64,000 nucleotides of DNA from Ralstonia condita (GCF_958405655.1 NZ_CATYWO010000001.1:434001-498000), one strand, 5' to 3'. Positions 29,472-37,786 are shown, numbered from the stretch's first letter. The notes: generated by a model from the letters alone, not told the origin. Numbers and translations are program-made.

Positions 29472-30239
29472 CTACAGCACCCGCATGATCGAGAGCGCCG
29501 TGTCCTGCAGGACCTGCAGCACGCGCTGCAACGCGTGCTCGGTGGTCTCTTCGCCAATCGGCATGTTCACGCTCAGCGCCGCGATGACATTGCCGTGGCG
29601 GTCGCGCAGCGGCACCGCCACCCCACGCACACCAATCTGCAATTGCTGCTCGACCACCGCGTAGTCCTGCCGGCCGGCCTTGCGGATCTCCTCCAGCAGC
29701 CGCTCCCGCTGCAGGATGGTGTAGGGCGTGTAGGGCGTCAGCACGCACGTTTCCAGCCACGCCTGTACCGTGTGCTCCGGCTGCGCGGCCAGCATCATCA
29801 CCCCTGCGGAGGCAAGCGGCGCAGGCACGCGCGCGCCCAGTACGAAGCCGGTGCTCATGACGCGGCTGGTGCTGGTGCGCGAAATGAAGACCAGTTCCCA
29901 CCCATCCAGGACGCTCAGGTACGCCACCTCGCCCACGGCAGCCGTCACCTGCTGCAGGAAGGGCTGCACCGTGCGCGGCAGCCGCGCGGAATCGAAGTAC
30001 GACCAGCCGACCTTCAGCACGCGTGGCGTCAGGCTGAAAAGCGTGCCTTCGCTCGTGGTGTAGCCGAGGTGTTCCAGGGTCAGCAGGTAGCGGCGCGCAG
30101 CGGTGCGCGTGAGGCCCGTCAGTTCGGCCGCCTGCGTCGGCGTCAGGCGCGGGTGTTCGTGGTCGAAGGCCTCCAGGATGGCCAGCCCCTTTTCCAGTCC
30201 GGCAATCCAGTCGCGCCGATCCAACGGCTCTTTCTTCAT
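29472..30239 (-). CDS. IclR-family transcriptional regulator, PcaR/PobR-like
   Basis: A 255-residue IclR protein. The N-terminal winged helix is at about residues 12-72 (DWIAGLEKGLAILEAFD and LTPTQAAELTGLTRTAARRY), followed by the effector-binding domain. The sequence is closest in feel to PcaR, PobR and PcaU, which control protocatechuate and 4-hydroxybenzoate breakdown and respond to aromatic acids. Its neighbours indicate that it regulates the divergent quiC and the shikimate symporter operon. A 15-bp operator-like site is in the gap with quiC, and near copies lie before the symporter operon. Confidence 0.88.
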   Translation of the reverse strand: MKKEPLDRRDWIAGLEKGLAILEAFDHEHPRLTPTQAAELTGLTRTAARRYLLTLEHLGYTTSEGTLFSLTPRVLKVGWSYFDSARLPRTVQPFLQQVTAAVGEVAYLSVLDGWELVFISRTSTSRVMSTGFVLGARVPAPLASAGVMMLAAQPEHTVQAWLETCVLTPYTPYTILQRERLLEEIRKAGRQDYAVVEQQLQIGVRGVAVPLRDRHGNVIAALSVNMPIGEETTEHALQRVLQVLQDTALSIMRVL

Positions 30240-30278
30240 GGCGATAACCCTAGAAACGAACGATGTGTGCGCGCGATT

Positions 30279-30293
30279 GTACGATCATCGAAC
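30279..30293 (-). promoter_or_regulatory. IclR-type operator candidate between the regulator and quiC
   Basis: The minus strand reads GTTCGATGATCGTAC. It is identical at 13 of 15 positions to the site at 29366-29380 and at 13 of 15 to the remembered PcaR-type box. It lies in the 142-bp divergent gap. Confidence 0.6.
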
Positions 30294-30381
30294 GTTGTTG
30301 CGCGAATGACGCTTGTGAGGGTGGAGGTGTCCGCCTACGCTGCGGGCATCGTCCGAACGCCCCCTGCGCTACGCCTTCGCC

Positions 30382-32268
30382 ATGAGTTCGCCTCTCCCGG
30401 GACGCCGTCCCAAATGCATCGCCACCGTGTGCCTGTCGGGCACGCTGCCGGAAAAGCTGGAAGCCGCCGCCGCCGCCGGGTTTGACGGCATCGAGATCTT
30501 CGAAAACGATCTGCTGAACTTCGATGGATCGCCGGCCAGCGTGCGCCGGATGGCGTCCGACCTGGGGCTGGCAATCATGCTGTATCAGCCGTTCCGGGAT
30601 TTCGAAGCCATGCCGCGCGAGCTGCTGTCCCGCAATCTGGCGCGCGCCGAGCGCAAGTTTGACGTGATGGCGCAGCTGGGCGTGGACACCGTCCTCGTGT
30701 GCAGCAACGTGCAGGACGTCGCCATCGACGACGCCGCGCGTGCGGCAGACGATTTGCGCCGCATGGCGGACGCGGCGGCGCAGCGCGGGCTGCGCGTGGG
30801 TTACGAAGCGCTCGCCTGGGGCCGGCACACGCGGTACTGGCGCCAGGCCTGGCAGATCGTCCAGCAGGCGGATCACCCCGCGCTGGGGCTGATTCTCGAC
30901 AGCTTCCATACGCTGTCGCTCGGCGACACGCTGGATGGGCTGACGGACGTGCCGGCCGACAAGCTGTTCTTCGTGCAGTTTGCGGATGCGCCGCAGTTGT
31001 CGATGGACGTGCTGTCCTGGAGCCGGCACCACCGCAACTTCCCCGGGCAGGGTGATCTGCCGGTGACCGATTTCGCGCGCGCACTGCTTGACGCGGGCTA
31101 CACCGGCCCGCTTTCGCTGGAAGTCTTCAATGACGAGTTCCGTGCCGCGCCCGCACGGCCGACGGCACAGGACGGCATGCGCTCGCTGCTCTGGCTGGAA
31201 TCGGAAGCCGGCGGCGCAGTGCTGCCTGCGCCTGGCCATTTCGATGGCGTGGATTTCCTCGAGTTTGCCGTGGACGCCGCAGCGGGGCGCGAGCTGGAAG
31301 CACGCCTGCGTGCGCTGGGTTTCGCCTTCGCGGGGCACCACCGCTCCAAGGCCGTCGACCTGTACCGGCAGGGGCGCGTGAACGTCATCCTCAACATGGA
31401 GCAGGACAGTGCCGCGTCCGAGCACTTTCAGCTGCATGGGCCGTCGGTCTGTGCGATCGGCCTCAAGGTGGACGATGCCGAACGCGCGATGGAGCGTGCC
31501 CGCACGCTGTGCTGCCACGAGTGGCGTAGCCCGGTGGGGCCGAGCGAGCGCAGCATTCCCGCGCTGAGGGCACCCGATGGCACGCTGCTGTATCTGATCG
31601 ACGACCGCCAGGCCGATCGCAGCATCTACGAAAGCGACTTCAGTCTTCTGCCCGGCGTGCATGCCGATGCGACCGGGCTCGCGTCGATCGACCACGTCGC
31701 ACAGGCGCTGCCCGCCCACCGGCTCGACAGCTTCGTGCTGTTCTATCGCGCGGTCTTTGGCATGCAGGCCGAGGCGGTGCAGGAAATCGCCGATCCGTAC
31801 GGCCTCGTCAAGAGCCGCGCGATGGTCAGCCGCGATCGCAACGTGCGGATTCCGCTCAACGTATCGGAGAGCGGGCGCACCGCGACCGGCCGGTTCATCG
31901 CAGCCTCGGCGGGTTCGGGGGTCCATCACATCGCCTTCCGCACCGAGCGACTCTTCGCAACCGTCGAGTCCATCGACCGCAGCGCCGCCCGTATGCAGCA
32001 CGTGCCCGAGAACTACTACGACGACGTGGCGGCACGGCTGGGTCTGGATGACGCGCTGCTGACCCGCCTGCACGATGACCGGTTGCTTTACGACCGCGAC
32101 GCCCATGGCGATTTTCTGCACGCCTACACCGAGCCCTTCCGCGAGCGCTTTTTCTTCGAGCTTGTCGAGCGCAACGGCTATCTGGGTTACGGGGCAGCCA
32201 ACGCCGCTGTGCGCATGGCCGTGCAAGCCCAGCTAGGCCGTCACGACGCGGCAGTGGCGCATCGCTGA
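30382..32268 (+). CDS. quiC: 3-dehydroshikimate dehydratase fused to an HPPD-like domain (QuiC type)
   Basis: A 628-residue protein of two parts. Residues 1 to about 270 form a sugar-phosphate-isomerase-like TIM barrel (PKCIATVCLSGTLPEKLEAA, LILDSFHTLSLGDT, LSLEVFNDEF), as in 3-dehydroshikimate dehydratase, which makes protocatechuate. Residues about 285-625 form an HPPD-like double VOC region that keeps potential metal ligands (His in IDHVAQAL, His in GVHHIAFRT, Glu in RFFFELVERNG). Fusions of this kind are known as QuiC1 in Pseudomonas. The dehydratase activity is expected to reside in the barrel; the role of the second half is not settled. It is divergent from the IclR regulator. Confidence 0.92.
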   Translation: MSSPLPGRRPKCIATVCLSGTLPEKLEAAAAAGFDGIEIFENDLLNFDGSPASVRRMASDLGLAIMLYQPFRDFEAMPRELLSRNLARAERKFDVMAQLGVDTVLVCSNVQDVAIDDAARAADDLRRMADAAAQRGLRVGYEALAWGRHTRYWRQAWQIVQQADHPALGLILDSFHTLSLGDTLDGLTDVPADKLFFVQFADAPQLSMDVLSWSRHHRNFPGQGDLPVTDFARALLDAGYTGPLSLEVFNDEFRAAPARPTAQDGMRSLLWLESEAGGAVLPAPGHFDGVDFLEFAVDAAAGRELEARLRALGFAFAGHHRSKAVDLYRQGRVNVILNMEQDSAASEHFQLHGPSVCAIGLKVDDAERAMERARTLCCHEWRSPVGPSERSIPALRAPDGTLLYLIDDRQADRSIYESDFSLLPGVHADATGLASIDHVAQALPAHRLDSFVLFYRAVFGMQAEAVQEIADPYGLVKSRAMVSRDRNVRIPLNVSESGRTATGRFIAASAGSGVHHIAFRTERLFATVESIDRSAARMQHVPENYYDDVAARLGLDDALLTRLHDDRLLYDRDAHGDFLHAYTEPFRERFFFELVERNGYLGYGAANAAVRMAVQAQLGRHDAAVAHR

Positions 32269-32386
32269 TCTCGTGCCTTCGCGGGTCTCAGCGCCGCGGA
32301 CCGCTTCAATGCAGTACCCGTGGCTGCACGCGCAGCCATCGCAATGGATTTGCACACCCACCACATCGAAAAGGAGACAGGGAGCC

Positions 32387-33451
32387 ATGAACAACACAAT
32401 GATTGCCGCGCTGGTGCTTGGCGCCGCGAGCCTTCCGGCCGCGGCGCAATCTTCAGGCGGCGTCACGCTCTACGGGCTGATCGACACCACCATCCGCTAC
32501 AGCACGCACGAGAACGCGGTCGGCAACAGCAATCTGCAAATGACAGACGGCGTCCTGACCGGCAGCCGCTGGGGCCTGCGCGGCACCGAGGACCTGGGTG
32601 GCGGCACCAAGGCCATGTTCATCCTGGAGTCGGGCTTCTCGCCGGATACCGGCAGCAGCCAGCAGGGCGGGCGTTTGTTCGGACGCACGGCCGTGGTCGG
32701 GCTGGAGGGCGACTACGGCAAGCTGTACCTCGGCCGGCAGTACACGCTGGCGCACGAGATCCTGTCTTCGTACGAGGCGATGGCGTTTGCCAACAACTCC
32801 ATCGTCGGCTATCAGGGCGGCAACTACACCGGCCTGCGCTACGACAACACGGTCAAGTACATCAAGTCGTTCGGCGGTCTGCAATTGGCCGGCGCATGGA
32901 CATTCGGCGAAGCGGCCGGCAGCGTGAGCAAGAGCTCGGCCGGCGCGGGCTCGATCGTCTACAGCATGGGACCCGCCGAAGTGGGCGCGGTGTACCAGGT
33001 CACGCGGGATGTGTCATCGGCGTTCTTCGGTGCGGTGCCGGCGGCGCTGGCCAGCAAGCAGACGGTCTGGGGCTTTGGCGGCCGGCTCGATACGGCCATC
33101 GCAACCTGGTATCTCGGGTATACGAACAACCGCCTCGACGTGGCGGACTACAAGAATCAGGCTGCCTATGTCGGCGCGAAGGTGCCGCTCGGGGGCGCGC
33201 TCAGCCTGATCGGAACGGTGCAGTACGACTGGATGCGACATCTCGACACCAGCGGCAAGCGCCTGACCACCGCAGGCATGCTCGACTACGCCTTCAGCAA
33301 GCGCACCGATGTGTATGCCGAGGTGGACTACACGCACCTGCAAGGCGCGTGGATCGCGCTCAACAGTGCCCCCACGTTCAACAACTCGGGCAATACGTAT
33401 GGCAACAACGCGCGGCTGGGCGTGATGCTGGGCGTGCGTCACAAGTTCTGA
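32387..33451 (+). CDS. Gram-negative trimeric porin (Burkholderiales type)
   Basis: A 354-residue outer-membrane general porin. The signal peptide ends at SLPAAAQ, then SSGGVTLYGLIDTTIRYS, SRWGLRGTEDLGGGTKAMF and the C-terminal LGVMLGVRHKF with terminal Phe, all typical of this family. It is preceded by AGGAGACAGGGAGCC. It lies 118 bp downstream of quiC on the same strand and may be co-expressed to admit hydroaromatic acids; this is inference. A terminator follows. Confidence 0.93.
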   Translation: MNNTMIAALVLGAASLPAAAQSSGGVTLYGLIDTTIRYSTHENAVGNSNLQMTDGVLTGSRWGLRGTEDLGGGTKAMFILESGFSPDTGSSQQGGRLFGRTAVVGLEGDYGKLYLGRQYTLAHEILSSYEAMAFANNSIVGYQGGNYTGLRYDNTVKYIKSFGGLQLAGAWTFGEAAGSVSKSSAGAGSIVYSMGPAEVGAVYQVTRDVSSAFFGAVPAALASKQTVWGFGGRLDTAIATWYLGYTNNRLDVADYKNQAAYVGAKVPLGGALSLIGTVQYDWMRHLDTSGKRLTTAGMLDYAFSKRTDVYAEVDYTHLQGAWIALNSAPTFNNSGNTYGNNARLGVMLGVRHKF

Positions 33452-33506
33452 GGCAGGCAAGCCGTGACGGACGGCGCAGCAGGGCTGTCTTTGCCGTCAC
33501 GAAACG

Positions 33507-33540
33507 GGCTCCGGGAGCGCATCGCCCCCGGGGCCTTTCT
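33507..33540 (+). terminator. Rho-independent terminator after the first porin
   Basis: GGCTCCGGG at 33507-33515 pairs with CCCGGGGCC at 33527-33535 (one mismatch), followed by TTTCT. It lies between two convergent porin genes. Confidence 0.75.
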
Positions 33541-33553
33541 GCTTTAAGGCAGG

Positions 33554-34678
33554 TCAGAACGCATGCTTGAGGCCGATGCCGGCCAGCACGGTCTTCGCAC
33601 CCGCTGCAGTACCGCCTGCAACGATGGAGGTCTTCAGGCTTTCCAGCGGGTCGGCCGTGCCCACGGCGCCGGCATCCACGTACACCAGTTGCGCGTACAG
33701 CGTCGTGCGCTTGGAGAAGGCGTAGTCGTTGCTCAGCACGATCGATTTGGTCGAGCTGTCATGTGCGCTGCTTTCGTACTTGCTGTAGTAGCCGGCGAGC
33801 GTGGCGGTGTTGCTCGCACTCCATTTGTAGTCGAGCCCCGCGCCGATCGACTTGACGTCGGAAACGCGCGCACCGCTGGGAGCGTTGTTGGTCACGCCGA
33901 TGTAGTTGAGCTTGCCCGTGAACGCGCCAAACGGTACCGCAACGCCGGCACTCCACAGCCTGCTGAGGGTTTCGCCCGTGCCACTGTCGGCGGTCGACTG
34001 ATAACCCAGGCCGACCACTACCGGGCCCGTGTAGGTGGCGCCCAGTGAGATCTCATTGCCCTTCTTGAAGCTGCCCGCCGCTTCGCCAAGCGAGTACGCC
34101 ACGCCGAGCCACACCGGACCGACGTTGTTGGAATACTGCAGCGTGTTGGCGGTGAACACGCCCACGTCGTTGCCCGGGTTGCTGCCGGCGCCCATGGCGT
34201 TGCCCGGCGCGGACAACTGGTTGTAGGCCCAGCCGTACAGATTCGAGAACTGTTCCTTGAAGCCGCGAGCCTCGGTGCCGATGGTGCCGAGCAGCGCAGG
34301 GCTGTATTGACGGCCGAGCGTGATCGCCCCCCAGTTGCCGCTGAGTCCCACGTTCGCTTGCCGGCGGAAGAGTTCCGAGCTGAAACCGGGGCCCGTGGTG
34401 AGCGTGCCCGTGTCGCTGCTGTAATGACCTTCGAGGTTGAACGTGGCCTTCAATCCGCCGCCGAGGTCTTCGACACCCCTGAGCCCCCAGATGCTCGGGC
34501 TGATGCCGCCGGAATGCAGCTCCGTCACGCTGCCGGCGTTGTCCGCCCCGCGGTTCCGGTATTGCAGTCCGGCATCGACCGTACCGTAGAGGGTGACCGA
34601 CGATTGCGCCAGGGCGCTCCCTGCGGCGCAGCCCAGGGTGGCGGCCAGGAACACGCCTCGAAGGTGTTTGCTTTGCAT
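33554..34678 (-). CDS. Gram-negative trimeric porin with a sigma-54 promoter
   Basis: A 374-residue porin of the same family as the neighbour, with a signal peptide ending at AGSALAQ and SSVTLYGTVDAGLQYR. The segment SIWGLRGVEDLGGGLKATF and the C-terminal Phe (AGIGLKHAF) are present. The ATG at 34678 starts the signal peptide; any longer reading is spurious. Upstream on the minus strand is a -24/-12 box (34785-34800), as found before the PQQ genes. It therefore probably belongs to the alcohol-oxidation regulon and provides entry for the substrate. Confidence 0.93.
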   Translation of the reverse strand: MQSKHLRGVFLAATLGCAAGSALAQSSVTLYGTVDAGLQYRNRGADNAGSVTELHSGGISPSIWGLRGVEDLGGGLKATFNLEGHYSSDTGTLTTGPGFSSELFRRQANVGLSGNWGAITLGRQYSPALLGTIGTEARGFKEQFSNLYGWAYNQLSAPGNAMGAGSNPGNDVGVFTANTLQYSNNVGPVWLGVAYSLGEAAGSFKKGNEISLGATYTGPVVVGLGYQSTADSGTGETLSRLWSAGVAVPFGAFTGKLNYIGVTNNAPSGARVSDVKSIGAGLDYKWSASNTATLAGYYSKYESSAHDSSTKSIVLSNDYAFSKRTTLYAQLVYVDAGAVGTADPLESLKTSIVAGGTAAGAKTVLAGIGLKHAF

Positions 34679-34784
34679 GCTGTCTCCGTATTGTCTTTGT
34701 GTCATCGGTCCGGCCGATGTGGCCCGGACCGGTTTGAGGTGAACGCCAGGCACGCGATCCGTGCCCCAGCGCCGGGCGGGGGAT

Positions 34785-34800
34785 CGCAAATTGCATACCA
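34785..34800 (-). promoter_or_regulatory. Sigma-54 promoter (-24/-12) of the porin
   Basis: The minus strand reads TGGTATGCAATTTGCG, with GG and GC at the required 10-bp spacing and TTTGC at -12. It lies 107 bp before the porin ATG. Confidence 0.65.
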
Positions 34801-34928
34801 TCGTGCTGGCGTCTGTTTGCAACACGTTGCAAGGCGTTGCGCCGCTTTGAGCAACGTTTGCGCATGGTCGATCCGGCGTGGGTGGTGTGGTGTCGCGAGA
34901 CAGTGCATGCAACACCTGTCCCGCTGCG

Positions 34929-34945
34929 TGTTCAGCCGTGGAGCA
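34929..34945 (+). promoter_or_regulatory. Possible activator site upstream of the porin
   Basis: TGTTCA-GCCGT-GGAGCA has the same N5 spacing as the TGTTGC-N5-GGAGCA sites in front of the PQQ genes, with two mismatches in the left half. Other GTTGC/GCAAC half-sites occur at 34817-34856 with different spacing. Confidence 0.35.
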
Positions 34946-34964
34946 GGGCGCGGCGGGCGGCGCG

Positions 34965-35933
34965 TTACAGCAGCGGGGCGCGGTCCATCCAGCGGTCTTC
35001 CAGTTCGCGCCAGGCGCGCGCCACGTTCAGCGCATGCCGGGGATGGAAGTTGCGCCAATCGCGATACGCATCGCCGGGCACGTAGTCGAGCGCGTGTGCG
35101 GCGTCCCCGCCCGCCTCGATGGCCTGGGCAATCGACGTGTTGAGTGCGTCGAGATAGGCCAGCGTTGGGTGCAACGTCTGCGCTGGCGTGCCAATGGCTG
35201 TCGCGACGACAAGGTCGGCCGGCAATTGCACCAGCGACCGCAACGCCTGTCGCCAACCGGGTAGCGAACCCTCCTGCAGATCGGGCACCCGTTCCCGGTA
35301 GGCCAGGCCCCCTGCGCACAGCACGCGCCGTTGCGGCGCGTAAAGCACGGTGTCGGAAGCGCTGTGCGCAGCCGCGTGGATGTGGACCTGCCAGGCGGTC
35401 TTGCCGGTATGCAGCCAGTCGCCGTCGCGCAGGGCGGGCTCGGGGATCACGATCTCTGTGCCGCGCATGGCGGACTCGCCCAGCAGGCGCGTCAGTCTCG
35501 CCAGGCAGGTCTCGCAGCGCTGCTGCATCAGGCTGGCAGTGGCTGCCGAAGCGAGGAAGGCCGGACGCGGCTGCAACCGTGCGAAGGCAGCGTTGGCCAG
35601 CACATGCTCGGGGTGCGCGTGGGTGTTGACCACCCAGCGGATCGGCTCGGCGGTGAGGTGACGGATGGCGGCGATGAGCCGATCGCCCCATCGCAGGTGC
35701 GGACCGGGGTCGACCACCAGCACGCCATTGCCGGTGAGGTGCACCAGCGTCGGTACGACCTGGCCCGCGTTGGCGCGTGCTGCTTCGGCGTTATCCGCGC
35801 GTGCCGCGTACAGGCCATCCTGCAGGCGCAGAAGCGTGACGCGCACGGGCTCGGCGACCGCGTTCAATGCAGGCTGCATCGTCATCGCAAGCATGAGGCG
35901 CATCCACTGTCGCCGGGCAGGGGGTTCGGCCAT
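34965..35933 (-). CDS. Metallo-beta-lactamase-fold protein, quinoprotein relay type 2
   Basis: A 322-residue exported protein with an N-terminal hydrophobic segment (MRLMLAMTMQPALNAVAEP). It belongs to the SoxH-related MBL-fold proteins that accompany PQQ dehydrogenases (the quinoprotein relay system named in TIGRFAM models). The first metal motif is H105-A-H107-P-E-H110 and the second His is in AAAHSASD. The usual bridging Asp is replaced (LCAGGLAYRER) and the last His position reads VATAIGTPAQ. It lies seven bp after its paralogue, third in the operon with the SoxYZ-like carrier. No reaction is established. Confidence 0.83.
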   Translation of the reverse strand: MAEPPARRQWMRLMLAMTMQPALNAVAEPVRVTLLRLQDGLYAARADNAEAARANAGQVVPTLVHLTGNGVLVVDPGPHLRWGDRLIAAIRHLTAEPIRWVVNTHAHPEHVLANAAFARLQPRPAFLASAATASLMQQRCETCLARLTRLLGESAMRGTEIVIPEPALRDGDWLHTGKTAWQVHIHAAAHSASDTVLYAPQRRVLCAGGLAYRERVPDLQEGSLPGWRQALRSLVQLPADLVVATAIGTPAQTLHPTLAYLDALNTSIAQAIEAGGDAAHALDYVPGDAYRDWRNFHPRHALNVARAWRELEDRWMDRAPLL

Positions 35934-35940
35934 GTCACCG

Positions 35941-36879
35941 TCACCGGGCCAGCGCCGCGCTCTCGTAGCCCGGATAGAAGCGCGTCACGTTGCGCACGTA
36001 CTCGGTGGGCATGCCGCCCCACCGGGCAAACTCCGGCGCCACGGGCATCGCCAACACCTCGGCCAGGTCGCGACCGTCTTCCGCCGCGCGACGCAGACGC
36101 GCATCCAGCCAGCGCAGATACGCGCGCGTCTGCGCAATGGCATCCGCCTTGCCGAGCGCAGGGCCGTGGCTCGGGATCAGCACCCGCACGCCGCGCTCGG
36201 CGACGATGCGCTCGAGTGTGTCAAGACTCGCAAGCCAATGCTGGAGATCGGCATGTGGCGTCGTGGGAATGCGATCGCGAAAGGCAAGCCCACCCGCAAA
36301 CATCACGCCGCTGGTGCGGTCCACGAGCACGAGATCGTCGCCGGTGTGGCCTTCGAGACGGATGAGCTCGATGCGATGGCGCCCGAAGCTGCGCTGCCCA
36401 GGCGCGAGCGGCTGCGTGGGCGGCGTCGATACCGTGTCCTTCATCCAGTCGCCGCAGATGCGGTAGAGGTTGTCGGCGTAGGCTGCGCCTTCCCGTTGTG
36501 CGCCAAGGATGGTGCCTGGCAGCGCCTGCACGCCGATATCCGCGTAGGCCTGGTTGCCGAAGAAGTAGTCCGGATGCAGGTTCAGGTTGAAGACCCAGCG
36601 CACCGGCGCCGACGTGACCGTGCCGATGGCGCGCCGCTGTTGCTCGCCGTACTGCGCGGACGGGCCCGTGTTGATCACGAGCACGCCGTCGCCGGTATCG
36701 ATGAACCCCGTGTTGATGATGTTGCAGCCGTTGGCGGCCGCGAAATCGGCATTGGCGCCTTCGAGTACCCAGACGTCGGGTGCCACCCGGTGTGGCGTGA
36801 GGTGGTAGTCGAGGCCCTGCGCCCGCACCGGGAGCGCCAGCATCAGCAGACTCAGCAGGATGCCCAGTGCTCGCGTCAT
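35941..36879 (-). CDS. Metallo-beta-lactamase-fold protein, quinoprotein relay type 1
   Basis: A 312-residue protein with a signal peptide (LLSLLMLALPVRAQG). It matches the other SoxH-related MBL protein of quinoprotein clusters. Here the first metal motif is altered to N100-L-H102-P-D104-Y105 in place of H-x-H-x-D-H. The His in LEGHTGDD and the His in IPSHGPALG are kept, while the bridging Asp site reads FAGGLAFRDR. Loss is thus at different positions from the type 2 protein. The ATG overlaps the stop of the SoxYZ-like gene. It may be a structural or carrier-linked protein rather than a hydrolase. Confidence 0.83.
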   Translation of the reverse strand: MTRALGILLSLLMLALPVRAQGLDYHLTPHRVAPDVWVLEGANADFAAANGCNIINTGFIDTGDGVLVINTGPSAQYGEQQRRAIGTVTSAPVRWVFNLNLHPDYFFGNQAYADIGVQALPGTILGAQREGAAYADNLYRICGDWMKDTVSTPPTQPLAPGQRSFGRHRIELIRLEGHTGDDLVLVDRTSGVMFAGGLAFRDRIPTTPHADLQHWLASLDTLERIVAERGVRVLIPSHGPALGKADAIAQTRAYLRWLDARLRRAAEDGRDLAEVLAMPVAPEFARWGGMPTEYVRNVTRFYPGYESAALAR

Positions 36880-37673
36880 GGCGTCACCTGTGCACGGATG
36901 CGGTTGCCGTTGTTGTCGGCGCCCACCACGGAGATGCCCCGCCCCGCAGGCCCGTCGAGGTCGAAGGAGAAGATCGGGTTTTCTGCCACGGGCTCGTGCA
37001 ATGCGAGCCGCAGCATGGGCTGGCGGTGGCCGTCCAGCAGTTCCAGCCGTTCAATATGGAACGAAGGAATGCCAGCGACCAGGCCGGTGTCCATCGGATG
37101 CATGACGCGCAGGCGGATGCGGCTGCCCGTGCCGTTGAAGTCCGGAAACACCCGCGATTCGACGCGGTTGAGTGTCGTGCTCCACGTTGCGTTCTTGCGG
37201 GTTGCGCCGGGCAGCGTGCAGCCCCCGCCGGTTGCGTCCACCATCAGCGTGGCCACGTGCCAGATACCGTCCTGCGTGCGCGCCGCGATGCGCACCGGCG
37301 ATGCCTCCTGCAGCTTGAACCGGAACGACAGCGCGGGGCGTACCGTCTTCGGCTCGAACTCCAGCACCTGTCGGATCGGGTTCCGGTCCACTGCGACGAC
37401 GATGCGCTCGACCTTGCCGAGCGCCGACGCGTCAAACGCAATCGGCACCTGCATGGCGTCTTCCGCAAACGCGGGGCCGGTCACCCGGATCCGGTTGTCG
37501 AACGTGGCAGGTGCGTCCTGCAGGATTTCCTGATGCACCGCAGGCCACAGCGGTGAACCGGCGGGGTCCACGTTTGCCTGGGCCCATCCCGGCCGGGGCA
37601 GGCAGGCAAGGACCAGCGCGGCAACGGCACAGCCGCGCGCGACGGCGAGGGCATTCGAATGGGCCGGTCTCAT
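36876..37673 (-). CDS. SoxYZ-like carrier protein associated with quinoprotein dehydrogenases
   Basis: A 265-residue exported protein (signal peptide ending at GWAQA) with a SoxY-like half followed by a SoxZ-like half. The SoxY half ends in ATGGGCTLPG, where Cys is placed like the carrier cysteine of SoxY; in SoxY it binds the substrate covalently on a C-terminal arm. The SoxZ half ends in DNNGNRIRAQVTP. Fused SoxYZ-like proteins occur beside PQQ alcohol dehydrogenases, with function not established. It is the first gene of a three-gene operon driven by a minus-strand sigma-54 box (37709-37724). Confidence 0.83.
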   Translation of the reverse strand: MRPAHSNALAVARGCAVAALVLACLPRPGWAQANVDPAGSPLWPAVHQEILQDAPATFDNRIRVTGPAFAEDAMQVPIAFDASALGKVERIVVAVDRNPIRQVLEFEPKTVRPALSFRFKLQEASPVRIAARTQDGIWHVATLMVDATGGGCTLPGATRKNATWSTTLNRVESRVFPDFNGTGSRIRLRVMHPMDTGLVAGIPSFHIERLELLDGHRQPMLRLALHEPVAENPIFSFDLDGPAGRGISVVGADNNGNRIRAQVTP

Positions 37674-37708
37674 CGGGTGCTTTGGTGGGTCTGGAGAACT
37701 GGCGCCAC

Positions 37709-37724
37709 TGCGAAATGCGTGCCA
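37709..37724 (-). promoter_or_regulatory. Sigma-54 promoter of the SoxYZ-like operon
   Basis: The minus strand reads TGGCACGCATTTCGCA, differing at one position from TGGCACG-N4-TTGCA. It lies 35 bp before the ATG and is divergent to the box of the aldehyde dehydrogenase. Confidence 0.8.
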
Positions 37725-37764
37725 TGCGGCATGACCCCATGCACCTGTGTGCGGCCCGCCGGAG

Positions 37765-37781
37765 CGTTGCGCTTTGGAACA
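37765..37781 (+). promoter_or_regulatory. Activator site A between the two divergent sigma-54 promoters
   Basis: CGTTGC-GCTTT-GGAACA matches the repeated TGTTGC-N5-GGAGCA pattern at 10 of 12 defined positions. Confidence 0.6.
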
Positions 37782-37786
37782 GCCAG

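Noticed and set aside
30382..32268. Calling the QuiC fusion a second 4-hydroxyphenylpyruvate dioxygenase
   Set aside because: The N-terminal barrel and the hydroaromatic neighbours point to 3-dehydroshikimate dehydratase. The HPPD-like half is kept as a domain note only.
34817..34856. Repeated GTTGC/GCAAC motifs as true activator sites for the porin
   Set aside because: The spacing between halves differs from the N5 spacing at the other promoters, so I do not list them as sites. Only the degenerate copy at 34929-34945 keeps the spacing.
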